Assembly: GCF_006265095.1 (NCBI RefSeq) | Contig: NZ_VCNK01000004.1 | Location: forward strand, 372,001-436,000 | Source of the DNA: Phaeobacter sp. B1627 | Lineage (GTDB): Bacteria > Pseudomonadota > Alphaproteobacteria > Rhodobacterales > Rhodobacteraceae | Direction: 5' to 3' | DNA length: 64,000 bases | Shown here: positions 1 to 7,289 of the stretch, piece after piece | Layout: each line of letters opens with the position of its first letter | Position numbering within the stretch: position 1 is the stretch's first letter | Made by a program: the position numbers and the translations under genes | Notes under the pieces: generated by a model | Told to the model about the DNA's origin: nothing | What the model saw: the letters and a program-made list of their open reading frames with translations, nothing else | The model's database searches: none

Positions 1-89
1 TTGATGATGCAGAACACCAGCACCGACACCAGCAGCAATGTGAGCAGCATGGTACCAAACCGATAGAGTGCGTAGCGCAGGATCTCCAT
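1..89 (-). CDS. Peptide-type ABC transporter permease, N-terminal fragment
   Basis: Start of a gene that runs off the left edge. The minus strand begins ATG at 89 and encodes MEILRYALYRFGT followed by a hydrophobic run, the usual first membrane helix of a DppB/OppB-type inner-membrane permease. Its start codon shares one base with the stop of the binding-protein gene (TGATG), so the two are translationally coupled. With the ATPase and binding protein upstream it forms one importer operon. Only about 30 residues are visible, so the family call rests on context as much as on sequence. Confidence 0.75.
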   Translation of the reverse strand, partial: MEILRYALYRFGTMLLTLLLVSVLVFCII

Positions 90-2044
90 CAGCCGTCGCC
101 ATCCTCAAAGAAGAATTCATCGATCCGGTGCACACCGAAATGGGCGCCGGGATCCCAGGCCCAGATGGCGGTCTTTGGCACATTGCGCAGGCGGTTGGAG
201 ACCACGACCGGCTGCGGCGCCCCGGCGACGATGCCGATGGCAAAGACGTTGTCGGCATGGATCTGCAGCATCTCGCGCCAGGCATCGGCGCGCATGGTGG
301 CGTCCTCGGCCAGGTTCCAGTCCTGCAGCAGCTGCATCAGGCGCTGGGCGGGTTCCATATCCGGTGCCTCGCCCACGGCGCCGCCCGTCTGGTGGTACTG
401 GCCCCATTTCGGCCAGGACAGAAAGACCTGATCGGTGGGGGCGAGATAGGCGGGCGAGGTATAGCTCTGCGGCAGACCATTGTCCCAGCCATACCAGACC
501 GAGGCCATGGTGGTGCCGGAGAACACCCGGTTGCGCAGGATGTCGCGGTCCAGGGGCCGCATCACCAGCTTGACGCCGATGTCGCGCCAGTCGTCGGTGA
601 TGATCTGCAGGGCGTTCTCCACCTCCTGACGTTCGCCGGCGGTCTCGATGACCAGCTCCATCGGGCGGCCGTCGGGAAGGCGGCGGATGCCATGGCCGTC
701 GCGTTCGGTCAGGCCTGCCTCATCCAGCAGCGCATTGGCCAGATCCGGGTCAAACTGCGCCCATGCATCGCGCAGCTCCTGCGAGAAGAACGGGCTTTGT
801 TCCAGCACGGTCATGGCGCCTGGTTTGGCCAGTTTGAAATAGAGCGATTTGTTGATCGCGGCCCGGTTGATCGCCACCGAGAGTGCTCGGCGGACCCGCA
901 CATCGCGCAGGATCGGGCGCCAGACATCATCGACGGTATTGAGATTCGGGTAGATCGCGATCTGCGAGGCGGTGCCGGAGGACCACAGCTCGGTCCGGTA
1001 GCCGCCTGCGGCCTCGCCCTTGCGCAGGATCGGGATATCGCGGAAGTCCAGCCCGCGCGCCTGCAGGTCGGCCTCACCGGCGTTGGATTTCGCCGCCACC
1101 AGCCCGCCGGAGACGATCTCCATTTCGACGGTATCGATATAGGGCAGCTGCACGCCATTCTCATCGATGCGGTGGTAATAGGGGTTGCGCGTGAAGGCGT
1201 GGCGGATTTTCTTGCCCTGGGTGGCGTTGAGCCAGGGCTGCAGGGTGGGCAGGTCCGGATTGTCGAACTTGTCCATATTATCGAGCTTGTTATGGAGCGC
1301 GGCCCAGCTTTTGACACGGGCATAGTCGATCTCCTCCGCCAGTGTTTCGGGGTCGGCAAAATCCTTGTGGAACTGTTTCAGATAGGCGGAGGGGCGATAG
1401 ATGAAGGGCGGTGCGGCCTGCGCCAGGGTCTGCAGGAAGCCGGGGTTGGGCTGGCTCCATTCAAACACCACCGTGGTGGCATCGGGAAAGCTGACCTGCG
1501 GCAATTCGCCGTCGACGCGCACGAAATCCGGCGGGCCGGTGGGGTTCAGTTCCGCGTTGTTGACGATGTGGACCCACCAATATTCGAAATCCGCCGAGGT
1601 GAACGGATCCCCCGAGGACCAGCGGTGACCGGGGCGCAGATGCAGGGTGAATTTGTGGTCCGCCTCGCTCTCGAAACTTTCGAGGATATCGGGCACCAGA
1701 TCGTAGGCGTCATTATACCCCACAAGCCGGGCATAGCCGTAGACCACCATCTGCCGGATGTCCTTGGAGCGGGTCACCATGGTGTTGAGCGTGCCGCCCT
1801 GCACGCCGGGGGTGCGACCCCGCGCGGTCAGGTTCACCACCAGCGGGGTCGCGGGGATCCGCTCTGCCACGGGGGGCAGGGTGCCTGCCTCGACCTCGGC
1901 GCGCAGGAATTCGCTTTCCTGCGGGAGGGGGCGGTCACTGGCGGCCAGCGGCAGCGCCGAAAGGGCCAGAGACAGGGCTGCCGGCAGGAGTGCAGGTAGC
2001 GCGCAGACAGCGCGGCGAATGAAAAAGTCTCGGGCATTAAACAT
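89..2044 (-). CDS. Extracellular solute-binding protein, family 5 (peptide-type ABC importer)
   Basis: 651-residue periplasmic binding protein that would capture an oligopeptide or peptide-like solute for the adjacent permease and ATPase. The N-terminus ([11 protein letters not shown], then an Ala/Leu-rich stretch to about residue 36) is a signal peptide. Family 5 features include FTLHLRPGHRWSSGDPFTSAD near the first quarter and VRRALSVAINRAAIN in the second half. It is longer than DppA/OppA (about 530-540), as in the subgroup with a conserved extension before the first lobe. I chose ATG at 2044: it overlaps the ATPase stop by 8 bases and gives a proper signal peptide. The frame stays open to 2137 without one. 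The substrate cannot be read from the sequence. Confidence 0.9.
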   Translation of the reverse strand: MFNARDFFIRRAVCALPALLPAALSLALSALPLAASDRPLPQESEFLRAEVEAGTLPPVAERIPATPLVVNLTARGRTPGVQGGTLNTMVTRSKDIRQMVVYGYARLVGYNDAYDLVPDILESFESEADHKFTLHLRPGHRWSSGDPFTSADFEYWWVHIVNNAELNPTGPPDFVRVDGELPQVSFPDATTVVFEWSQPNPGFLQTLAQAAPPFIYRPSAYLKQFHKDFADPETLAEEIDYARVKSWAALHNKLDNMDKFDNPDLPTLQPWLNATQGKKIRHAFTRNPYYHRIDENGVQLPYIDTVEMEIVSGGLVAAKSNAGEADLQARGLDFRDIPILRKGEAAGGYRTELWSSGTASQIAIYPNLNTVDDVWRPILRDVRVRRALSVAINRAAINKSLYFKLAKPGAMTVLEQSPFFSQELRDAWAQFDPDLANALLDEAGLTERDGHGIRRLPDGRPMELVIETAGERQEVENALQIITDDWRDIGVKLVMRPLDRDILRNRVFSGTTMASVWYGWDNGLPQSYTSPAYLAPTDQVFLSWPKWGQYHQTGGAVGEAPDMEPAQRLMQLLQDWNLAEDATMRADAWREMLQIHADNVFAIGIVAGAPQPVVVSNRLRNVPKTAIWAWDPGAHFGVHRIDEFFFEDGDG

Positions 2045-3851
2045 GGCAACGCACCTTGTGTCCGGGGTCCAGCGGCACCAGGGGCGGGGCGTCCTGTCCG
2101 GCAAAGCGGAAGGCCTCCGGCCAGTTTTCCGGCGCACCGGCGCCCTGGGCTACGAGTTTCAGGTTGATGGGCCGGTCAACGTCCGGCACCGGCTGAGCGG
2201 CAATCAACGCCTTGGTATAGGGGTGTTTGGGGTCATGAAACAACACCTCCGGCGGCGCCTGTTCGACGATCATGCCACGGCGCATCACCGCCACTTCATC
2301 GGCAATGCGGGCCACCACCGCAAGGTCGTGGCTGATAAACAGATAGGACAGTTGCCGGGCATCTCGAATCTCTTCCAGAAGCGAGAGGATCTGCTCCTGC
2401 ACCGAGACATCCAGCGCCGAGGTCGGCTCGTCGCAGACCAGAAGCTTCGGGTCGAGCATCAGGGCGCGGGCAATCGACAGGCGCTGGCGCTGCCCGCCGG
2501 AGAACGCATGCGGAAATCGTGTCAGCATGTCGGTGGGCAGCCCCACGAGGCCCAGCATCTCTGCCGCGCGGTCGCGGTGATCGGCCCGTTGATTGGCCCG
2601 GCTGCCGGTGCCGTGGATCTCCAGCGGTTCAGAGAGCGTATCAAGGATCCGCTGGCGCGGGCTGAGCGAGGAATAGGGGTCCTGGAACACCATCTGCGCC
2701 TGTCGTTGAAAGGCGCGCCGGGCCGCGCGTTCCATGTCGTGGACGCGCAACGGATCCGCGCCGGCTGTGGCGCGGAACAGCACCTCGCCGCCCGGGTCCA
2801 CGGTCTCGGCTCCCAGTGCGATCCGGGCGGCTGTGGTCTTGCCGGAGCCGCTCTCGCCGACGATGGCCAGGGTGGTGCCGCGGGGCAGTTCCAGATCCAC
2901 CCCCTCGCAGGCGCGCACCAGCGTCGGTTTGCTCCAGCTCTTGCCGGAGCGCAGGGTGAAGGTCTTTGTCACATGTTTCAGTTCGAGGATCAGATCCTTG
3001 TCCTGTCCCTTTGTGCCGGTATCGCGCCCTGCAGTGGGGTGTTGCGGGATCTTGGGCGCCGCGTTGAACAGCTCCTGAGTATAGGGATGCGCCGGGGCGC
3101 GCAGGATCGGTTCGGCGGCGCCGGCCTCCATCACCCGGCCCTTGTGCATGACCACCACCTGTTCCGCCATATTGGCGACCACCCCGAGGTCATGGGTGAC
3201 AAGGATCATCGCCATGCCGGTTTCCTGCTGCAGCTCTTTCATCAGCCCCAGCACCTGCGCCTGGGTGGTCACATCCAGCGCGGTGGTCGGCTCGTCCGCG
3301 ATCAGCAGTTCCGGTTTGGCCACCATCGCCATGGCGATCATCGCCCGCTGGCGCATCCCGCCGGAGAGCTCGAACGGGTAGGACCGCCAGGTGCGCTCCG
3401 GGTCGGGAAAGCCGACGCGCTCGAAACACTCCAGCACCTGACGTTTGGCCTCCGCCTCGGAAGTGCGGCCATGCAGGTGAAGCACCTCGGACACCTGATT
3501 CCCGATCCGGTGCAGCGGCGACAGCGAGCGCATGGGCTCCTGAAAGATCATCGCGATGCGGTTGCCGCGCACATGGCGCATTTGCTTCTCGCTGATCCGT
3601 GCCAGATCCAGATCGCCGCTGTCATCGCCGCCGTCGCCTTTGCCCGCCAGGATCATGCGACCGCAGGTCAGCCGTGCCGCGCGCGGAAGGATGCGCAAAA
3701 TTGCGCGGCAGCTGATGGTCTTGCCGGACCCACTTTCCCCGACAATCGCCAGCGTTTCACCGGCGGCGACAGAAAAGCTCACATTTCGGACGACCGGGTT
3801 GTCCTTCCCGAATCCGATACTTAGATCTTCTACGGACAGGAGGGGGCGCAT
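2037..3851 (-). CDS. Peptide-type ABC transporter, fused double ATPase (YejF/DppDF-like)
   Basis: 604-residue cytoplasmic protein holding two complete ABC ATPase domains in one chain, equal to a fusion of DppD and DppF, as in YejF. Each half has an intact Walker A (GESGSGKT), an ABC signature (LSGGMRQR in the first, FSGGQRQR in the second), a Walker B ([12 protein letters not shown] and [12 protein letters not shown]) and an H-loop ([10 protein letters not shown] and [11 protein letters not shown]). Both halves also have the C-terminal oligopeptide-transporter extension ([16 protein letters not shown]). It energises uptake through the permease encoded downstream. First gene of the operon; a 15-bp palindrome about 100 bp upstream (3955-3969) is a possible operator. 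Confidence 0.93.
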   Translation of the reverse strand: MRPLLSVEDLSIGFGKDNPVVRNVSFSVAAGETLAIVGESGSGKTISCRAILRILPRAARLTCGRMILAGKGDGGDDSGDLDLARISEKQMRHVRGNRIAMIFQEPMRSLSPLHRIGNQVSEVLHLHGRTSEAEAKRQVLECFERVGFPDPERTWRSYPFELSGGMRQRAMIAMAMVAKPELLIADEPTTALDVTTQAQVLGLMKELQQETGMAMILVTHDLGVVANMAEQVVVMHKGRVMEAGAAEPILRAPAHPYTQELFNAAPKIPQHPTAGRDTGTKGQDKDLILELKHVTKTFTLRSGKSWSKPTLVRACEGVDLELPRGTTLAIVGESGSGKTTAARIALGAETVDPGGEVLFRATAGADPLRVHDMERAARRAFQRQAQMVFQDPYSSLSPRQRILDTLSEPLEIHGTGSRANQRADHRDRAAEMLGLVGLPTDMLTRFPHAFSGGQRQRLSIARALMLDPKLLVCDEPTSALDVSVQEQILSLLEEIRDARQLSYLFISHDLAVVARIADEVAVMRRGMIVEQAPPEVLFHDPKHPYTKALIAAQPVPDVDRPINLKLVAQGAGAPENWPEAFRFAGQDAPPLVPLDPGHKVRCHV

Positions 3852-3954
3852 TCAGCTACCCCTGCCGCACGATGGCTGCGCAAGACTGGTGATGAGAAAG
3901 CTCCCTGGTTTTTTCCGCATCTTCGCGCGGGCTGCCCCTTGTAGTCAAATGTCA

Positions 3955-3969
3955 TTTACCAGTGGTAAA
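3955..3969. promoter_or_regulatory. 15-bp palindrome, possible operator of the peptide transporter operon
   Basis: TTTACCA-G-TGGTAAA, a perfect 7-bp inverted repeat with a single central base, 104 bp before the ATPase start codon. The shape is typical of a dimeric repressor site. No regulator gene is adjacent, so the binding protein is unknown. Confidence 0.35.
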
Positions 3970-4001
3970 AGACAGTTGCGGCGAGTGTGACCATCCGGCC
4001 C

Positions 4002-4034
4002 GTGTTTGGCGTGTGTTTGGCCCGTCTTTGGCCT
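4002..4034. repeat. 11-bp tandem repeat, 3 units
   Basis: GTGTTTGGCGT, GTGTTTGGCCC and GTCTTTGGCCT in direct succession. Non-coding, in the same gap as the array at 4131-4170. Confidence 0.7.
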
Positions 4035-4130
4035 GAAGTCCGACCATGTCCGAAACGTGATCGCCACGATTGCTGCAATGCGGCCGTCGGGCTGATAGTC
4101 CGAAGTTGCGACACAAACGCGACAGATGGC

Positions 4131-4170
4131 GCAGATTGCCGCAGATTGCCGCAGATTGCCGCAGATTGCC
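4131..4170. repeat. 10-bp perfect tandem repeat, 4 units
   Basis: Four identical copies of GCAGATTGCC, followed by a partial copy (GCAGG). The array ends 36 bp before the methyltransferase ATG. Identical units suggest recent duplication and make the copy number likely to vary between strains. Confidence 0.95.
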
Positions 4171-4206
4171 GCAGGTGCGGCGCAAGCACGAGCAAAAGGA
4201 TCGCAA

Positions 4207-4698
4207 ATGCCGACAAGACTGGATGTTTTTATCGACCGGATGGTGTCTCAGCGCGCCTGTCTGGACTATGCCATCGCCGAAACCGATGCGCTGGCGGGGC
4301 CGGTGTTCGAACTGGGTCTTGGCAATGGGCGCACCTATCATCACCTGCGGCACAGGGTTCAGGGGCGGGACATATTCGTCTTTGAACGCGCGGTCGGTGC
4401 CCATCCTGACAGCGTTCCGCCCGCTGACCGGACAATATTGGGCGATGTGCGCGAGACGCTGCCTGCGGCGGTGCGCCGCTTTGGCCCCGCCGCGAGCCTG
4501 ATTCATGCGGACCTTGGCGGTCACAACCCGGAAAAGAACGATGCGTTTGCCCGGCTGGTTTCGCCTCTTGTGGAGCCACTGCTGGCGCCGGGAGGGATGA
4601 TGGTTTCGTCGGACCGGATGTATTTCGATGCATTGAGCGAGCTGGCCCTGCCGGAGGGGGCGGTGCCGGGGCGGTGTTTCGTCTACAGGCGCACCTGA
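4207..4698 (+). CDS. SAM-dependent methyltransferase (Methyltransf_17-like)
   Basis: 163-residue class I methyltransferase-like protein. Motif I reads FELGLGNGRTYHHLR (about residues 36-50), a glycine-rich SAM-binding loop after a beta strand; FVFERAVGAH fits the acidic motif II strand; LIHADLGGH fits motif post-I. The small size and these motifs resemble the PF12692 group of short methyltransferases, whose substrate is not known to me. Start ATG 4207 is set by AAAAGGA 7 bases upstream; the longer open frame would translate the tandem repeat. Single gene, no obvious partner. Confidence 0.75.
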   Translation: MPTRLDVFIDRMVSQRACLDYAIAETDALAGPVFELGLGNGRTYHHLRHRVQGRDIFVFERAVGAHPDSVPPADRTILGDVRETLPAAVRRFGPAASLIHADLGGHNPEKNDAFARLVSPLVEPLLAPGGMMVSSDRMYFDALSELALPEGAVPGRCFVYRRT

Positions 4699-4777
4699 TC
4701 CGCAGGGCTGAGTGGCCCCAAAGGCCCGCGCGAGGCAACAGGGGTGCTGTGGGCAATATGAACGCGACGTGAGGCAT

Positions 4778-4852
4778 TGCAGCGGCCTGTTTTACATAGG
4801 CCCGTCTTACATAGGCCCGTATTGCACCGGCCCGTGTTGCAGCGGGCCATGC
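4778..4852. repeat. 15-bp degenerate tandem repeat, 5 units
   Basis: Five 15-bp units, e.g. TACATAGGCCCGTCT, TACATAGGCCCGTAT, TGCACCGGCCCGTGT, between the methyltransferase and the glutathione transferase. An open frame through it gives a repetitive HRPVL peptide with no ribosome site, so I treat it as non-coding. Confidence 0.9.
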
Positions 4853-4897
4853 TGCCGACTAGGATGCCGGGAGCGATGCTGACAGGAGCCCTTGCCG

Positions 4898-5527
4898 ATG
4901 ATTTTCTTCGATTGTTCTACTGCGCCAAACCCGCGCCGGGCGCGTATGGTTCTGGCGGAAAAAGGGATCGAGGTCGAAACCCATGAGATCTCCATCGCCG
5001 CAGGAGAGCAGCTGAGCGAGGCCTATCGCGCCATCAATCCGCAGGCGATGGTGCCTGCGCTGCGGCTGGATGACGGCACGCTGCTGACCGAGAACCTCGG
5101 GATCGCCGCCTATCTGGAGGCGCTGCAGCCCGAGCCGCCCCTGCTGGGGCGGGACGCGCGCGAAAAAGGTCTGGTGATGATGTGGACCGCCATCGTCGAA
5201 ACTCAGGGTGGGATGCCGATTGCAGAGGCGTTGCGCAACGCCCATCCTGCGTTTGAAGATCGCGCGGTTCCAGGCCCTGCCAACCATGCCCAGATCCCGG
5301 CCCTGGCAGAGCGGGGCCGAGCGCGGGCGGAGGCCTTTCTGTCCCTGCTGGAGGCGCGGCTGCAGGAGGTGCCCTGGCTGGCCGGGGAGGCGTTCAGTTT
5401 CGCCGATATCACCGCCTATGTGTTTCTGGACTTTGCCCGGATTATCCGGATGCGGGTGCCGGACAGCCATAGCGCCACGCTGGCGTGGCAGGCACGCATT
5501 GCAGCGCGGCCAAGTGCGCGGGCCTGA
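4898..5527 (+). CDS. Glutathione S-transferase family protein
   Basis: 209-residue two-domain GST. The N-terminal thioredoxin-like domain (residues 1-80) has the STAPNPRRARMVLAEKG helix start, the cis-Pro loop MVPALRLDDG and the glutathione-binding LLTENLGIAAYLE. The all-helical C-terminal domain contains FSFADITAYVFLDFA, the N-capping-box region typical of GSTs. Probably a cytoplasmic conjugating or detoxifying enzyme. Start ATG 4898 is preferred over TTG 4892 because CAGGAG lies 9 bases before it. Followed by a TetR regulator in the same direction after about 150 bp. Confidence 0.88.
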   Translation: MIFFDCSTAPNPRRARMVLAEKGIEVETHEISIAAGEQLSEAYRAINPQAMVPALRLDDGTLLTENLGIAAYLEALQPEPPLLGRDAREKGLVMMWTAIVETQGGMPIAEALRNAHPAFEDRAVPGPANHAQIPALAERGRARAEAFLSLLEARLQEVPWLAGEAFSFADITAYVFLDFARIIRMRVPDSHSATLAWQARIAARPSARA

Positions 5528-5676
5528 GGCGCACGGCTTGCACAACGGGACGCCGCGGGGCAGGGTGGGGCTGTCCTGCGTCAGGATGCGATGGTGCAAG
5601 GCGATCTCGGCATGTCCCGTCGCGCCCGCGGATCGGAACCGTCGGGGTCTACCCCTGAATGTAAGGCAGAGCAGAT

Positions 5677-6351
5677 ATGACCCATAAACCCCTGTTGCAC
5701 CGTGACGATCCTGATGCAACGCCGCTGGTCGGCAACATCAAGGTCACCCGTGAGGACTGGCTGAACATCGGTCTGGATGTGCTGATCCGCGACGGGGTCG
5801 AACGGGTCAAGGTGCTGGCCCTGGCGGAGGCGATGGGGGTCTCCCGGTCGTCGTTCTATTGGTATTTCAAATCCCGTCAGGAGTTGCTGGACGCGCTTCT
5901 GACGCGGTGGGAAGAGACCAATACTGCCGGGCTGATCGCGCAGGCCGCGGCGCCTGCACCGCGGATCACGGGCGCGGTTCTCAATATCTTTCGCTGCATT
6001 GCTAACCCGGATCTGTTCAATACGGCGCTGGATTTTGCGGTCCGGGACTGGGCGCGCCGGTCAGAGACCGTGCGGGCCCGGATGCGGGAGGGGGATGCGG
6101 CGCGTGTTGCGGCGGTGACGGCGATGTTTGCCCGCTACGGCTGCGCCGAAAAAGAGGCGGTGACCCGGGCCAAGGTACTGTATTACATGCAGTTGGGCTA
6201 TGACATGGCCGAGCCGGAAGAGAGCCATGCCTATCGATTGATGATGACACCCGAATATCTGAAGGTGTTCACCGGGCAGGCGCCGACTGACGCAGAAATG
6301 GCAGAGTTCTCTGACTACAGTCGTCGCTACTGGCCGGATCTGGCGCCGTGA
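5677..6351 (+). CDS. TetR family transcriptional regulator
   Basis: 224-residue DNA-binding regulator. The N-terminal helix-turn-helix spans about residues 25-75: VKVLALAEAMGVSRSSFYWYFKSRQELLDALL is a textbook TetR recognition helix followed by the FYWYF motif. The remainder is the helical ligand-binding and dimer domain, with no recognisable ligand signature. Start ATG 5677 follows AAGGCAGAG. The target may be the GST gene upstream, but no clear palindromic operator was seen nearby. Confidence 0.9.
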   Translation: MTHKPLLHRDDPDATPLVGNIKVTREDWLNIGLDVLIRDGVERVKVLALAEAMGVSRSSFYWYFKSRQELLDALLTRWEETNTAGLIAQAAAPAPRITGAVLNIFRCIANPDLFNTALDFAVRDWARRSETVRARMREGDAARVAAVTAMFARYGCAEKEAVTRAKVLYYMQLGYDMAEPEESHAYRLMMTPEYLKVFTGQAPTDAEMAEFSDYSRRYWPDLAP

Positions 6352-6738
6352 TGGCCGGGCAGACTGCTGTTTGGCGGGCGCGCTGACGCGCGGCAGGATG
6401 TGTCTGCTGCATGCGCAGCAGACCTGTGCCTCCGGCGGAGGTATTTGAGAAAAGATGAAACAGCTGCGTTGGGACAGGAGCGGTTCGGGTTTTCCCCGGG
6501 AATGGATCTGCGATGCGGCTGCCGTATGTTTTGGGGCGGTGTGCCGAATTGACCCTGCGCCGGACCGACGGCTGCGCGCCGGATGGCGATCCAGCCTGGC
6601 AAAGGGGCGGCCCCCTGCGATCCGAAGGCCCCGCCGCGCGCTTGCGCGGCGCTACGCCCAACGGGCGGAGATCCTCACGATAGTGCAGGATCGACAACGG
6701 GCGGGAGCCCCCCTTCTGTCTGGTTGGACGGGAGGGGC
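6352..6738. other. Intergenic region with hairpins and a dispersed element
   Basis: 387 bp between the TetR gene and the 3' end of the DUF3307 gene. It contains a copy of the dispersed hairpin-plus-tail element (6402-6459) and a GC-rich perfect hairpin at 6632-6651 (CGCCGCGC, loop GCTT, GCGCGGCG) that could end the leftward DUF3307 transcript. No gene is supported. Confidence 0.6.
6402..6459 (+). repeat. Dispersed hairpin-plus-tail element, copy 1
   Basis: A perfect 9-bp stem (GTCTGCTGC, loop ATGC, GCAGCAGAC; 6402-6423) followed by a short CCTCC-GGC-GGAGG stem and the conserved tail GGTATTTGAGAAAAGATGAA to 6459. It sits 50 bp after the TetR stop in the sense direction and may act as a terminator. 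Other copies: 17405, 24401 and 24484. Confidence 0.7.
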
Positions 6739-7128
6739 TCAGAACGCCACCATGGCCCAGGCGGCCGTCATCGCCACATAGGTCAGATGGTGCAGCAACT
6801 GGTCCATGCCCATCGCGCGCCAGAATGCGCCCTGCGTCGGGTCCAGTTTGTTGCATTCGGTATGATGGGCCTTCCAGAAGTCGATATTGAAATGAACGAG
6901 CCATTCCGCAGCGCAGATCGCGGCGATGAACCAGGGCGGGCTGCCGACGATGAACAGTACCACCACGGACGCAAGCGCATGCACGCCTGCGTGCTGGGCA
7001 CGACCCGGGTGAAAATACTGGCAGCGTCCCGACAGCATCTTTTTGGTCTGCAGGTAAAAGTCGGCAAACATATGCTTGACCTCAAACAGGCACACCAGCA
7101 ACAGGACGATACCGACATTCTCTGGCAA
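6739..7128 (-). CDS. DUF3307 domain-containing membrane protein
   Basis: 129-residue integral membrane protein with about three or four hydrophobic segments. It shows the family's conserved pattern: KHMFADFYLQT near the N-terminus, then AGVHALASVVVLF, AAEWLVHFNIDFWK and LLHHLTYVAMT, with His and Asp residues inside the hydrophobic stretches. Function is not established for this family. The start is a TTG at 7128, decided by a strong AAAGGAG 8 bases upstream; no in-frame ATG occurs before residue 20. It is transcribed away from the large ABC/cyclic-nucleotide-binding gene, with the CRP-type palindrome in the shared promoter region. Confidence 0.8.
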   Translation of the reverse strand: MPENVGIVLLLVCLFEVKHMFADFYLQTKKMLSGRCQYFHPGRAQHAGVHALASVVVLFIVGSPPWFIAAICAAEWLVHFNIDFWKAHHTECNKLDPTQGAFWRAMGMDQLLHHLTYVAMTAAWAMVAF

Positions 7129-7225
7129 GATGGACGCTCCTTTCGCAGTTACAGCTTGATGGGGGGGGCAAAGTTCAGGCGGACCTTACGGAGTTTTTCA
7201 TATATCGCAAATATTGTATTGGACT

Positions 7226-7247
7226 GTCTGTGACATAGCTCACAGAC
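7226..7247. promoter_or_regulatory. Perfect CRP-type palindrome
   Basis: GTCTGTGA-N6-TCACAGAC: an exact 8-bp inverted repeat around CATAGC that contains the TGTGA-N6-TCACA core recognised by CRP/CAP-family regulators. It is centred about 53 bp before the proposed GTG of the ABC/cNMP-binding protein and about 108 bp before the DUF3307 start, so it could serve either promoter. Confidence 0.65.
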
Positions 7248-7289
7248 GTTTCCTCATCATCCAGCTAGCCTGCGGCGGTTGCAAGGTCT

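Larger units (their letters stand above)
3852..4206. other. Intergenic region between divergent genes
   Basis: 355 bp between the peptide transporter operon (leftward) and the methyltransferase gene (rightward). It holds a palindrome at 3955-3969, an 11-bp tandem repeat at 4002-4034 and a perfect 10-bp tandem repeat at 4131-4170. The methyltransferase frame stays open through the last repeat, but its ribosome site and ATG lie after it. No convincing gene of its own. Confidence 0.6.

Noticed and set aside
68-3824. Long plus-strand open frames (643 and 688 codons) opposite the peptide transporter genes
   Set aside because: They are antisense shadows of high-GC genes: no ribosome site, no recognisable domain, and unnaturally His/Gly/Arg-rich translation.
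4777-4986. Repetitive HRPVL peptide frame
   Set aside because: Translation of the 15-bp array running into the GST gene in another frame; no start signal.
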